From Phycisphaerae bacterium (lineage in GTDB: Bacteria > Planctomycetota > Phycisphaerae > Phycisphaerales > SM1A02): a stretch of DNA of 64,000 bases. Positions within the stretch are counted from its first letter, which is position 1. The number at the start of each line of letters is the position of its first letter. Both the position numbers and the translations under genes were made by a program. Below the pieces are notes generated by a model, which made no database searches, was not told where the DNA came from, and saw only the letters and a program-made list of their open reading frames with translations. The stretch covers positions 62,001 to 126,000 of the forward strand of contig JAEUIU010000058.1 of the NCBI GenBank assembly GCA_016795065.1, written 5' to 3'. Positions 7,509-16,897 of this stretch are shown piece by piece.

Positions 7509-10136
7509 TCAAAATGCGAGCGTTCCGACGAAGGAAAGTCGGCTCGAGTCGATGTCACGACCTTCGATGTCCTTGAGCGGGAATCCCAGATCGAGGCGCA
7601 GGTCGAGATTGCGCCAAAGCTGGAGTTCCACCCCGACGCCGGCCCCGATCAACGTCCGGTCGTCCTCGAAGCTGAAGGGGTCGACGGTCTCGACACGGCC
7701 CACATCGATGAACGCGCGGAGGATCAGGTCCCAGTCCGTGGCTCCGTAGCCGAACTGGGGCCGCAGGCGGAAAGGCTCGCCCACACCGAAGAGCGGCTGT
7801 GGGTTGGCGTCGAAGCCGAGTATCTGCGGAAGGTGCAGCCGATACTCGCCACTGGCGAGCAGCAGCGTGTCGCCGGAGACCAGCGATTCGGGATAGCCGC
7901 GCACAGTGTAGAAGCCACCCGCAACGCCGAGCTGTTGCGGAATGAGGCGCTGCTCGAAGGAGTACTGGCCGCGGAAACGGAAGGCGAGCTCGTGGGCGAG
8001 CGTGCCTTCATTGGGGTTCTCCTGGAAGAGCGGATCGAGATAGAACGAATGCGCCAGATCCCATCGCATCAGGCTCCAGTCACGTTCGGGCAACAGTCGG
8101 CCGAGCGCGTTCATCTCCACCGCATCGACGTCGGTCGCGTCGGCGATACACATGTCCAGGAAGACGCCGGCGTCGGTGGTTGCGCTTCGCGCGTTGCGCT
8201 GGACGCGCAAGCCAACGTAGGGGACGAGAAAGTCTTCTTCGCCGCGCAGGTTGAAGAGCAGGTTGTTGACCTTCACGTCAAACCACCTCACCCCACCGAC
8301 GACATCGAAGAAGAGCCGCTCGTGCTGAAAGACATTGAGGGCGAGTTCCGCGCCGACTGAGGGCGAGCTGCCCTCGAAACGTTCGCTCGAAAGCCCGACA
8401 TCAGACGCGCTGTACTCGTACCAACCTCCATACAGCTTCCAGCGCAGCGACTCCGACTCACATACCGGTGCGTCGAAGTAACCGTTCACCGAGTGCATCG
8501 AGTCGAAGTCGGTCGTGAGGTACTCGATGCTGGCGATCTCGTCGTTGCCGAACAGGTCACTGTGGAAGACGCCAAATCGCTGTTGCCATTCGCCGGTCGA
8601 ACCAGTCCCGGTGTTCGAGCCCTGGACGAACACCGACCACGGCTTGGCTTCGCGCACCAGGTAATCGAGCCCGATCGTTCCGCGCACACCGTCTGTTGCC
8701 TCGGTGCCGTCCGGCGGTGGCGTGACGGCCGCATCGACTCGGCGGTTGGGATGTCGGGACTGGCGATGCAGGAACTCCTCAAGCACCGATTCACGCAGCA
8801 CCCGAGCGTCGCCCGTCTCGGCCCGCGACGGCGAGAAGGGGGACCGCTCGCGGATGCGTTCGTAGCGACGTTCGGTTGGGTTGATTGCCGAACCGCCCTC
8901 GACACGTTCGCCCGAAGCGACGATGCGTACGCCGTCGACGATGCCCGGGACGACAACCAGTTTCACATCGCTGTTGCCGCCCCGGATGTCTGCGCCGCCG
9001 CGAGCCATGTCAAACTGCCCGCCGGCAATGTCCACATAGACGCCCATCAGGTCGTCGGACCTGAGCGTCGCGAGGACTGATTCGGCGACGGTGCGGAGCG
9101 CCGCGACCGAGAGCTTGGCATCGGCCCCGAATCCCGAATCGAGCGCGACCGTGACCGTCTCGCCATCGCCCCCAAAATCGGTGAGATACGCGGCCCCTCC
9201 GTCGACGGTCGGTTGCAGCGTGACCCGGGTCGAGGCGAGCACCATCGCCGGATCGGGAAGGCCGATCGCGGCCGGATTCTCGATGGTCCGGCCTGCACCA
9301 TCCACGTAGCTGAGCGTGAAACGGGTCGCCGAGACCGCCGGCTGCCCGTGCGGTCCGACGAACGCAACCTGAAGCCGGAGCACCGGATCATCTGGAGCGG
9401 CGGGCGCCGCCCGCACGGTGAACTCCAGCGGAACGCTCGCGCCGTCCGCTCCCTGCACCGAGACGTCCCGCTCCAACGCGAGCTCAACCTGTCGGGCGAT
9501 CTCGCGCACGCCTCGCCCATCGATGGCCGTGAAACCGGCGATGGCCGGAAGCGCCATCGGCGTTGCGGCCGATGAGCCGGCCGACGGCGCGGTGAGTACG
9601 CCATCCACCGTTGCGAGCGTGATCTCAATGCCGCCGAGTTCGCCTCGCCCCTCGAGCTCGGCCTCGAGGACATCGGCGAAGCGACGAAGCGCCTCACGCT
9701 CGGGAAGTGGGCTGCTTTCGATCAGTGATGCCTCTCGAGCTCGACGCACATAGGCCTGGAGAACGCTCGCGTAGGCACCCGTCGCGCCGAGCCGCCGCAT
9801 CGCATCGGGCGAGGCCACCAGCGGCGCGGGCGATTCCGCCCCCGCCGGAGCCGTCACCGCGTCAGCGGCGATGAGATTGGAACCGAGCAATCGCACTGTG
9901 AGGGGCGCGAGCGTGTCGGCCTTGGCCGATTCAACTGCCTTCGCCAACTCCGCCGCCGCCGCTTCCAGCGTGATGAGGCCGCGCTGCGGGTCCTCAAATC
10001 CCGGAAGTCCGAAGGGGCGGACGAACTCGATCCGCACATCGCGAATCGCCCGAACGCCGTCGGCCAGACGAGGCGCGGGGGTCGCCGCCAACGCGGATCC
10101 GGTCCAGAGCAAAATCGCAGCAAGCGAGCCGTTCAT
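7509..10136 (-). CDS. TpsB outer-membrane transporter (ShlB/FhaC/HecB family)
   Basis: This is the outer-membrane partner that exports the TpsA protein encoded just downstream. The start at 10136 gives a good signal peptide (MNGSLAAILLWTGSALAATP); in-frame ATGs at 10157 and 10208 would bury it. The first half, with Ala-rich segments of the form VREIARQVELALERDV, is consistent with POTRA-like periplasmic modules but longer than in FhaC. The second half is an Omp85-type barrel with the diagnostic VRGYPES motif at residues 745-751, followed by alternating aromatic beta-strands, and it ends in Phe (FVGTLAF), typical of outer-membrane barrels. At 875 residues it is larger than the usual 550-600. 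It is the first gene of the two-gene unit. Confidence 0.9.
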   Translation of the reverse strand: MNGSLAAILLWTGSALAATPAPRLADGVRAIRDVRIEFVRPFGLPGFEDPQRGLITLEAAAAELAKAVESAKADTLAPLTVRLLGSNLIAADAVTAPAGAESPAPLVASPDAMRRLGATGAYASVLQAYVRRAREASLIESSPLPEREALRRFADVLEAELEGRGELGGIEITLATVDGVLTAPSAGSSAATPMALPAIAGFTAIDGRGVREIARQVELALERDVSVQGADGASVPLEFTVRAAPAAPDDPVLRLQVAFVGPHGQPAVSATRFTLSYVDGAGRTIENPAAIGLPDPAMVLASTRVTLQPTVDGGAAYLTDFGGDGETVTVALDSGFGADAKLSVAALRTVAESVLATLRSDDLMGVYVDIAGGQFDMARGGADIRGGNSDVKLVVVPGIVDGVRIVASGERVEGGSAINPTERRYERIRERSPFSPSRAETGDARVLRESVLEEFLHRQSRHPNRRVDAAVTPPPDGTEATDGVRGTIGLDYLVREAKPWSVFVQGSNTGTGSTGEWQQRFGVFHSDLFGNDEIASIEYLTTDFDSMHSVNGYFDAPVCESESLRWKLYGGWYEYSASDVGLSSERFEGSSPSVGAELALNVFQHERLFFDVVGGVRWFDVKVNNLLFNLRGEEDFLVPYVGLRVQRNARSATTDAGVFLDMCIADATDVDAVEMNALGRLLPERDWSLMRWDLAHSFYLDPLFQENPNEGTLAHELAFRFRGQYSFEQRLIPQQLGVAGGFYTVRGYPESLVSGDTLLLASGEYRLHLPQILGFDANPQPLFGVGEPFRLRPQFGYGATDWDLILRAFIDVGRVETVDPFSFEDDRTLIGAGVGVELQLWRNLDLRLDLGFPLKDIEGRDIDSSRLSFVGTLAF

Positions 10137-10685
10137 TGAGAGGGAGCATGTCCCCATCGATCGGCGAGAAGGCGGCAAGTCACCGACGCGAGCGAAGTCC
10201 GCTCTCATGCGAAGCTCCAGTTTTCATGGCGCGGCCAACAAGCCGGGCCACTCCTGTTCGGGGGTCGAGTCCGTGCAACCGGACGCGTCTCTCTGGGGCC
10301 GTCGTCGCGCCGACGGTATGCGGGCCCTGCGCGCTCTGTCGCGCATTCCGATACAGGCCACGGCGTTGGTGTAACCCTCCGGACGATTGGTGTCAACGTG
10401 CGAATCCTCATCGACAGCCAACGCACTCCGACACTCTGGAGGCGAGAGCGCAAGACACGACCGAAGTCGGTCCTTACCGGAGCGTGATGGGGAAAATCAC
10501 CGACTCCCAAACGTGACAACCGGACGAACCCGCCTGAAGCCGCAGGGGTTCGCCCATCCTGCCGCATGACTCGTTCCTGATGCACCGATCACCGCTCACG
10601 GCATCGGCGAGCGCACCTTCGGTCCATTCCCCTCCGGGTAAGGAGGATCTGGTCGAGCGCACCGTCGCCGGGGAGGGCCTGAGCC
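10137..10685. other. Intergenic region upstream of tpsB and the lipoprotein at 10686
   Basis: About 550 bases lie between the divergent tpsB and lipoprotein genes. I see no convincing gene: the open frames here are short and lack family signatures. A small inverted repeat (CGAACCC at 10525-10531, GGGTTCG at 10546-10552) may be a weak hairpin. The region should contain promoters for both directions but I could not pick out a clear -35/-10 pair. Confidence 0.5.
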
Positions 10686-10982
10686 TTGCTGCGATCCGTT
10701 TCCACAAGCACGTTGCGATGGTTTGTCTGTTCGGCACTTTTTGCGGCCTGCGTCGCCCCACTTGGAGGTTGTTCCACCAGCAGCGCCGCGCAGTGCGGCA
10801 GCGCGGAATCCTCGGGGGTGGCTTGGCGCTCGACCGAGCGTTCGGCGATGCCCAAGGCATCGATGCTGACACTGGGCGCGGGTGACCGCATCGGCACCCG
10901 TCTCGAGGAAGCCCGCGTGGCCCGAGGGATCGAGGCCGACGCTTCGGCCAGCCCGGCCATTGCCGTGCATCCTGACGAGTGA
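10686..10982 (+). CDS. Small lipoprotein of unknown function
   Basis: A 98-residue protein with a lipoprotein signal peptide: basic N-terminus, hydrophobic stretch WFVCSALFAACVAP and lipobox LGGC. The mature part is short and polar, with no family I recognise. The start is a TTG preceded by GGGAGG; there is no upstream ATG in frame that would make a better signal peptide. It is followed after 51 bases by a second, much larger lipoprotein on the same strand, so the two may be co-transcribed. Confidence 0.6.
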   Translation: MLRSVSTSTLRWFVCSALFAACVAPLGGCSTSSAAQCGSAESSGVAWRSTERSAMPKASMLTLGAGDRIGTRLEEARVARGIEADASASPAIAVHPDE

Positions 10983-11033
10983 TCGGACGCCGCGGCACGC
11001 ATCGTCTGCCCGCCCCTCCGTTAGGCTGGGGCC

Positions 11034-13712
11034 GTGTATCGCCCGCGATCAACTTTGACGTGCGGAACTCGCCGTACGTCGCCATTCGCCGTTGTCCTGG
11101 TTGGGGCATTCGGCCTGGGCGCCTGCACCTCGATCGCTCCCGTTGACGAGCCCGGTCTGGACAGCGCGACGATCGAGGCCCGCCTGCTCGCCCACGAAGA
11201 CGCGGCCAGCGCGCGCATCGTGGAGCAGTCCGATGACGTCCGCATCTGGCAGGCGGCGCTCCATCTGCCCGCTTCGCACAGTCAGACCTCCCAAACGGCT
11301 CTTGCTCGAATCGTGGATGACGCGAGCGAAGCGTCGTTTCGCGCTCTCTACGGGCGGACCGCCGATCGCCGTCCATCCGACCCCGCGTTTGAGGCACTCT
11401 TGATCAGCGCGTTCGAGTCCTCGACCCTTCGGAATCCGGAACTCGATGACGATGCGAGCGAAGCGCTTCGCACTTTGTCCCTGCGCCCCGAGCGCGACTA
11501 CTTCGCGCTGAGTGCCTGGACTGCGCTGAACGTCATCGATCCGGATGCCGCCCACGCGCTTGTCCCCGAACTGGGATCCTCACCAATCGCATGGGCTGCC
11601 AGCGCTGAACTCGCCGCAGAGCATGGCGATTGCGCTGAAGTGGAAGCGATTCTCGTTCGGGCAATCAACTCCCTGCCACCGACTGTGACTCCCGCGGAAG
11701 GCGACGCCGCGCCCACGTCGAAGTCACTCGACGCGGGCGCCGCGCTCGCCCGCATCATCGACGTCCTCCACCGGACCTGTCCCGATCGGGTCGGCTTGCA
11801 TGTTGCTTCCATCGTGCGCCAGATTCGCACACCGGCGATCGTCGCCGCGCTGTTGCGGTTCCTTGTCGATTCGCCGGAAGCAGTCGATCTTTTCGACGAG
11901 TTCGAATCGACCATCGTTGACGGTCCGGTGCTCCTTAAGGAACTGGCCGCGTCGATCGGGCGGGCCGCCGCGGCCGCGCCCGAGACGACCGAGAGCGATC
12001 CGCGACTCCGTTGGATCGTCGAGCGGCTCTGCGCGGACGTGGGCCAGCCGCTCGGCCGCGAGTTTGCTTGGGAAGAGCTGTTCGAACTCGCCCCTGAAGC
12101 GACGACTCGCATCCTCCTTGGCCTGCGCACCTGCGAGTCCATGCCCGGCGGCGCCCTCGCCCGCATCGTGCGCCATCGCGTTCGAACCGGTGGCGAGATT
12201 CCGGTAGCCGCGGCAGACGCGCTGCGGGCGTTCGTCGATGCCCAGAACCGGAGCGGCCCGACCTATCCGCAGGGACTGGCGGGGCTTCGCGCACTCCACG
12301 ATGAGACCGATCGCCCGCGCTTCCTTGCGGCCTTCGGCCCGCCACACGCTGCGACGGCGGCCGGTGAGGATGCCCAAGCCGTCGCCATGATCGCACTAGG
12401 CGACGCGCTTCCGAACGAGCTCCGATCCCGCATCCGCCGCCAGGTCGATGCGGCCCTTGTCGCGCCGATCGCTTCAATCGGCGGAATGAACATCATCACA
12501 CCCTCGCCCACGTGGAGTTCGGCCGCAACGCGAACCCTGCTTGCGACGGGCGACGATGCCGACGACCGCCGGGTGGCACGCCTAACACTTCGTCGGTGTG
12601 TGACGCTCCCGGATCCGGTTCGCGCCACGCTTCGCCCGGGAACCGAACGGTCGCAGGCCCTGGCCCGCGCCTTCGCCGACGCCCTAGCCACCGAGTTCCG
12701 GCGCTCAAGCTGCGACGCCATCATCGCCGAGGCGCTGGCCGAGCTTCGGCTGATCCGCCCCGATCTCGAGGCCTCCGCACTGCGGGCCATCATCCGCCAG
12801 TGGCATGCGAGCGACACGAGCGGTGGCCGCTTTGCGCTCCTGATGCGCCGGAGCGTCGAACACGCCCTGCGCGCGGGTCAGGATGGGACCGCCATTCCCC
12901 ACCTGCTGGCCGACCTTGACGATCGCGATGGCCTCGGGGCAGCAACGGCGATCGGCTTCAACGTGGTGAACGACGGCGATGAGGAAGGCGGCCTGACCCC
13001 GTTCCTGATCGGGCGTCTGGAATCGCAACGAGATCGTTATGGCGACACGCTTGCCGTGATCCAGGAGGCCCGTGCGAGAGGCATTCACTTGCCGTTCCGG
13101 CATCCGACGAAGCTTCTCCGTCACGCCATCGACAACGCCGAATGGAAAGCGGCACCGCCGACAGCGCGTCGCGCGCTGGGGCTCCTGCCGATGAGGGATC
13201 ACAACGGAGCGTTCGCGATGGATGCGGATTTCTGGGAGAGCCTCATCGCCCATGGCTATTCGGTATGGCTCGCCGATGTCGCCTCCGATGACGAAGCCGC
13301 GGCGGTGCGCCGCCGCGCGGCCGAGCTTGGGGGAGCCGACCTGCTTGTCTACTCGGGTCACGGCTGTCGAACCCTCCTCGTCATGTCCGGGGATCCCGCG
13401 GCGCTGCGAGGCGCTCGCAGCGGTGTTCTTGACCTGACCGACGAGGCGCGACTCAGCACAGCCCAGGAGCGGGCGGTCCTCCGTCCCGGAGGCGTGGTCG
13501 TCATCGACTCCTGCAAGACCGGCCAAGGCCGGGATTCCCGCGAGAACCTCGCGAACATGCTGGCTCGTGTCTATCCGCAGGCAGCCCGGGTACTCGCCCC
13601 GATCGAGGCGACGCGCATTGACGATGTCGTGTTTGACTCCGACAACGAGGTGATCGACATTCGCTACCGGTTCGGCGGCGGATACGTCACGGCCGGAGGT
13701 CGGTCTCGGTAG
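11034..13712 (+). CDS. Lipoprotein with C-terminal caspase-like (His/Cys dyad) domain
   Basis: An 892-residue predicted lipoprotein: GTG start, hydrophobic signal and lipobox FGLGAC. The first three quarters are an alpha-rich, Ala/Leu/Arg-rich array without a recognised family, perhaps a HEAT- or TPR-like superhelix. The C-terminus looks like a clan-CD, caspase-type fold: DLLVYSGHG with His776, then GGVVVIDSCKTG with Cys827, followed by LANMLARVYPQARVLAP. The spacing of about 51 residues between His and Cys fits metacaspase-like peptidases. This is motif recognition only; the domain could also be an inactive relative. No partner gene is obvious; the crotonase gene downstream starts 88 bases later. 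Confidence 0.65.
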   Translation: MYRPRSTLTCGTRRTSPFAVVLVGAFGLGACTSIAPVDEPGLDSATIEARLLAHEDAASARIVEQSDDVRIWQAALHLPASHSQTSQTALARIVDDASEASFRALYGRTADRRPSDPAFEALLISAFESSTLRNPELDDDASEALRTLSLRPERDYFALSAWTALNVIDPDAAHALVPELGSSPIAWAASAELAAEHGDCAEVEAILVRAINSLPPTVTPAEGDAAPTSKSLDAGAALARIIDVLHRTCPDRVGLHVASIVRQIRTPAIVAALLRFLVDSPEAVDLFDEFESTIVDGPVLLKELAASIGRAAAAAPETTESDPRLRWIVERLCADVGQPLGREFAWEELFELAPEATTRILLGLRTCESMPGGALARIVRHRVRTGGEIPVAAADALRAFVDAQNRSGPTYPQGLAGLRALHDETDRPRFLAAFGPPHAATAAGEDAQAVAMIALGDALPNELRSRIRRQVDAALVAPIASIGGMNIITPSPTWSSAATRTLLATGDDADDRRVARLTLRRCVTLPDPVRATLRPGTERSQALARAFADALATEFRRSSCDAIIAEALAELRLIRPDLEASALRAIIRQWHASDTSGGRFALLMRRSVEHALRAGQDGTAIPHLLADLDDRDGLGAATAIGFNVVNDGDEEGGLTPFLIGRLESQRDRYGDTLAVIQEARARGIHLPFRHPTKLLRHAIDNAEWKAAPPTARRALGLLPMRDHNGAFAMDADFWESLIAHGYSVWLADVASDDEAAAVRRRAAELGGADLLVYSGHGCRTLLVMSGDPAALRGARSGVLDLTDEARLSTAQERAVLRPGGVVVIDSCKTGQGRDSRENLANMLARVYPQAARVLAPIEATRIDDVVFDSDNEVIDIRYRFGGGYVTAGGRSR
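12581..12593 (+). repeat. Dispersed CTAACRNYTSG word, copy 1
   Basis: CCTAACACTTCGT, inside the caspase-like lipoprotein gene, read CTA-ACA-CTT-CGT in the coding frame. Confidence 0.6.
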
Positions 13713-13799
13713 CTTCCGTGGAAGTGAGATTCCACAGGCGGCGGGTGGACGCCGCATCGCACGTGGGGGGGCTTGCGGGATCCGTATTACCATCCGCCC

Positions 13800-14696
13800 A
13801 TGGCCACTGCCCTTCCCTTCGAGCGCACCGCCGACGGCGTCGTCCTCCTGACCCTCATTCCGAACCCGAGCAAGCCGCGCGGCGGCGTCGTCGTGCTCGA
13901 CGCATGGCTCATCGGCGAGCTGCTTGCGTTCTTCGACGAGTTGGCGAAAGGCCCGGCGCCGACCGGATTCGTTCTCCAGTCAGGCAGCAGCCGCGTCTTC
14001 GTGGCCGGTGCAGACCTGGCCGAGATCGACGCACTCGACGACCCGGGACTCGATGCCTATTTGAGGAAGGGCGCGGAAGCCTTCGGACGGATCGCCGCCC
14101 TTCCCTGTGCGTCCGTGGCCGCGATCAACTCCTCGGCCCTTGGTGGTGGCCTCGAGATCGCCATGCACTGCGACGCGCTGATCGGGATCGCGACCGGTCC
14201 GACCGACAAGCCGTACCGGATCGGTCTCCCGGAGTGCGGGCTAGCAATCTGCCCCGGCTGGGGTGGAACCCAGATGCTCCCGGCCCGGATCGACCCGGCG
14301 CTGGCGATCCGAAGCACCGCTCTGGGCGAGACTTGGAAGAGTTCAGAGGTGCCGGCGGGCCTCCTCGCTGCCACCGTCCCCACCCCCGCCGACCTCAGGG
14401 CAGCGGCCCTCGCATGGCTTCAGGCAAACCCCCGTCGTGGTTCTCGGTCGCACCCAATCGCCATCGACCGGTCCAACGCCGACCGTGTTCGTACCGGTCT
14501 GGAAGCGGCTCGCTCTACAATCCGGACTGGTCCCTCTGGAGATTCCGCTGCGGCCGCGGCCGTGGTCGACGCTGTCGAGACGGGACTTCGTGACGGATGG
14601 ACCAAGGCTGTCGACGCCGAACGTCGGCACCTGATTCGCCTGCGGCATACCCCGGAGGCAAGGGCCAAGCTTGAGGCGTTCTTCGCCAAGGCGTAG
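13800..14696 (+). CDS. Enoyl-CoA hydratase/isomerase (crotonase) family protein
   Basis: A 298-residue crotonase-fold enzyme, probably hydrating or isomerising enoyl-CoA in fatty-acid or branched-chain acyl-CoA breakdown. The oxyanion-hole strands are visible: SRVFVAGADLAEID and INSSALGGGLEIAMHCD. The second catalytic region reads LPECGLAICPGWGGTQMLPARI, with glutamates at both usual positions. The C-terminal third, with an Ala-rich AAAAVVDAVETGLRDG helix, resembles the crotonase half of FadB-type proteins. The ATG at 13800 is the only start close to the domain. It lies 35 bases before an acyl-CoA dehydrogenase on the same strand, which fits a shared beta-oxidation role. Substrate chain length cannot be inferred. 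Confidence 0.88.
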   Translation: MATALPFERTADGVVLLTLIPNPSKPRGGVVVLDAWLIGELLAFFDELAKGPAPTGFVLQSGSSRVFVAGADLAEIDALDDPGLDAYLRKGAEAFGRIAALPCASVAAINSSALGGGLEIAMHCDALIGIATGPTDKPYRIGLPECGLAICPGWGGTQMLPARIDPALAIRSTALGETWKSSEVPAGLLAATVPTPADLRAAALAWLQANPRRGSRSHPIAIDRSNADRVRTGLEAARSTIRTGPSGDSAAAAAVVDAVETGLRDGWTKAVDAERRHLIRLRHTPEARAKLEAFFAKA

Positions 14697-14731
14697 GCCC
14701 GTTCACACAACCCCCAACGCTCGGACCCCCG

Positions 14732-16672
14732 ATGAGCAACCCAAACCTCGCCAAGGACCTGAAGAACATCTCTGAGAAGGATCGCAAGCAGATCGAGCAG
14801 GCTCAGGAGATGATCGGGCCCGACCCCGCGACGATGGGGTTCCTCAAGAACGTGTTCTGGGGCAACTTCCGCGAAGAGCTGCTCTTCCCATATCCGTCGA
14901 TTCCTGCCGACGAGACCGCCCGGTGTGACCAACTGTTAGAGAAGGTCGACCACTACCTTCGCACCGAACACCCGCGCTACGAGATCGACCAGAAGCAGGA
15001 GATCCCCCAGTGGGTCATCCAGAAGCTCTTCGACCTCGGCGTGCTTGGGATGACGATCCCCAAGGAGCACGGCGGCGGCGGATTCGGCATCACCAGCTAT
15101 AACCGCGTGCTGGAGCGAATCGGCCGCTACTGCGGCTCGACCGCCGTGCTGGTCAGCGCTCACCAGTCGATCGGCTGCAAGGCCGTCATGCTCTTCGGCA
15201 CCGAGGAGCAGAAGAAGAAGTTCCTGCCGCTCATGGCCAAGGAGACGCTCAGCGCCTTCTGTCTGAGCGAGCCCAACGTCGGCTGCGACGCCGGCGGCCA
15301 GGAGAGCCGCTGTGAACTCAGCGCCGACGGATCGCACTACATCCTCAACGGCGAGAAGAAGTGGGCGACCTCGGGCGCTTTGAGCGGCCTCTTCACCGTG
15401 ATGGCCAAGCAGATGGTGAAGGACAAGGAAGGCAAGATGAAGGAGGTCGTCACCGCCCTCATCTGCACGCCGGACATGGAAGGCGTCGACATCTTCAGCC
15501 GGAACCGCAGCAAGTGCGGCATTCGCGGCACCTGGCAGGCCCGCATTCGCTTCACCAACGTGAAGGTGCCGAAGGCCAACCTGCTGGCCAAGGAGGGCAT
15601 GGGCTTCAAGATCGCGATGACCTGCCTCAACTACGGCCGCTGCACGCTCAGCGCCGGCATGCTGGGCGGCGCGACCTTCGCCTTCGAGCAGGCCTCGAAG
15701 TGGGCCCGTTACCGTCACCAGTTCGAGCGCCCGATCGGCGAGTTCGACCTCGTGCAGGAGAAGCTCGCCCGCATGGCCGCGTACACCTACGCGATGGACG
15801 CCATGCTCTACGCGACGACGGGCTTCCTCGACCGTAACGACGGCGACATCATGCTCGAGACGGCGATGTGCAAGATCTTCTGCTCGGAGTTCGGCTATCG
15901 CACGGTCAACGACGCGATCCAGATCATGGGTGGCGAGTCGTACATGACCGAGAACGACGTCGAGCGAATCTGGCGAGACTCGCGCATCAACATCATCGTC
16001 GAGGGCGCCAACGAGGTCATGCACTCGTTCATCTTCGCCTACGGCTCGAAGCAGCTCGGCGAGTGGATGCTGGCCCTGAAGGCGAGTCCGACGAAGAACA
16101 TCAGCGCGGCGCTTCAGATCGGCGCCGAGCTCTTCCTCGGCTTCCGCCGAGCGGTGCCGACCTTCTCGAAGATCAACCCCAAGCTCCATCGCTTCACCAG
16201 CGAGCTCATGCTCCGCATCCGCGAGCACAGCCACGCGGTCAAGATGGCGTTCAAGGAACACGAGGAGAAGCTGGTCACCGCCCAGATGATCCAGGCCCGA
16301 CTCTCCATGTCGGCCCTGTGGATTCACGCGATGGCCTGCTCGCTCTCGCGCCTCGACGCAAACATGCGCAACGGCCTCGACGGCTCGGATCTCGAATACG
16401 AGATGAGCGTCGTCGAGCACCTCTGTGCGATGGCCAACGACGAGATCGCCAAGGAGCTTCGGGCCCTCCACGTGAACCCCGACGCGACCCAGGCCAAGCT
16501 GGCCAACATCATCATGAAGTGGGCCGAGGAACTGCCGCACGCCAAGTACGACATTCCGGAAGGCACGCCCGAGGCGGAGGCCCGAGGCAAGGGCCGTCCG
16601 GAGCCGACCGAGGGCATCCAGCAGTTCGGCTCGGGCTCGATGTACGCGGGCACGAACGTCTACCGATCCTGA
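14732..16672 (+). CDS. Long-form acyl-CoA dehydrogenase
   Basis: A flavin enzyme catalysing alpha,beta-oxidation of acyl-CoA. The N-terminal helical region, FAD region (FCLSEPNVGCDAG, EKKWATSG) and C-terminal signature (IMGGESYMTENDVERIWRDSRI) are all present. The probable catalytic base is Glu424 in IIVEGANEV. At 646 residues it is far longer than the usual 380. The extra 180-residue C-terminal helical domain resembles the extension of very-long-chain enzymes (VLCAD/ACAD9), which bind membranes as dimers. It follows a crotonase gene and precedes leucine dehydrogenase, so long-chain fatty acids or branched-chain acyl-CoA are the likely substrates. Confidence 0.92.
   Translation: MSNPNLAKDLKNISEKDRKQIEQAQEMIGPDPATMGFLKNVFWGNFREELLFPYPSIPADETARCDQLLEKVDHYLRTEHPRYEIDQKQEIPQWVIQKLFDLGVLGMTIPKEHGGGGFGITSYNRVLERIGRYCGSTAVLVSAHQSIGCKAVMLFGTEEQKKKFLPLMAKETLSAFCLSEPNVGCDAGGQESRCELSADGSHYILNGEKKWATSGALSGLFTVMAKQMVKDKEGKMKEVVTALICTPDMEGVDIFSRNRSKCGIRGTWQARIRFTNVKVPKANLLAKEGMGFKIAMTCLNYGRCTLSAGMLGGATFAFEQASKWARYRHQFERPIGEFDLVQEKLARMAAYTYAMDAMLYATTGFLDRNDGDIMLETAMCKIFCSEFGYRTVNDAIQIMGGESYMTENDVERIWRDSRINIIVEGANEVMHSFIFAYGSKQLGEWMLALKASPTKNISAALQIGAELFLGFRRAVPTFSKINPKLHRFTSELMLRIREHSHAVKMAFKEHEEKLVTAQMIQARLSMSALWIHAMACSLSRLDANMRNGLDGSDLEYEMSVVEHLCAMANDEIAKELRALHVNPDATQAKLANIIMKWAEELPHAKYDIPEGTPEAEARGKGRPEPTEGIQQFGSGSMYAGTNVYRS
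14928..14940 (-). repeat. Dispersed CTAACRNYTSG word, copy 2 (GG variant)
   Basis: On the minus strand TCTAACAGTTGGT. In the acyl-CoA dehydrogenase gene it supplies a TTA codon (CAA-CTG-TTA-GAG). Confidence 0.5.
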
Positions 16673-16800
16673 TCCCGCCGCGCTGGCCATCTCTCGCGCC
16701 GGCGTCGTGGGGACTTGGGGGAAAGCCCGGAAGCGGGCCGAACCGCATCACCAGGTCCTCAAGAAATGACCGCCGGAAGTTGCTACCCTTCGTCTCACCT

Positions 16801-16824
16801 CCCCCGCCATCCGGCGGGGGTTTT
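16801..16824 (+). terminator. Rho-independent terminator
   Basis: Perfect 8-bp stem CCCCCGCC/GGCGGGGG with loop ATCC, followed by TTTT. It lies in the 225-base gap after the acyl-CoA dehydrogenase gene, so it separates that operon from leucine dehydrogenase. Being 75 bases before the next ATG, it could instead act as an attenuator. Confidence 0.8.
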
Positions 16825-16871
16825 CCTTTCGAATCCGTCGTCGTTTCGCGACGGGCGAACGACGCGCCACG

Positions 16872-16884
16872 CCTAACAACTCGC
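16872..16884 (+). repeat. Dispersed CTAACRNYTSG word, copy 3
   Basis: CCTAACAACTCGC in the leader of the leucine dehydrogenase gene, 14 bases before its ATG. One of two copies lying outside coding sequence or at a gene edge. Confidence 0.6.
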
Positions 16885-16897
16885 CCATCCCACTGCC

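Noticed and set aside
14936..16690. A long open frame on the minus strand opposite the acyl-CoA dehydrogenase gene.
   Set aside because: Its translation is repetitive Leu/Val/Gly/Asp/His-rich text without domains, the usual shadow of a GC-rich gene with strong third-position bias.
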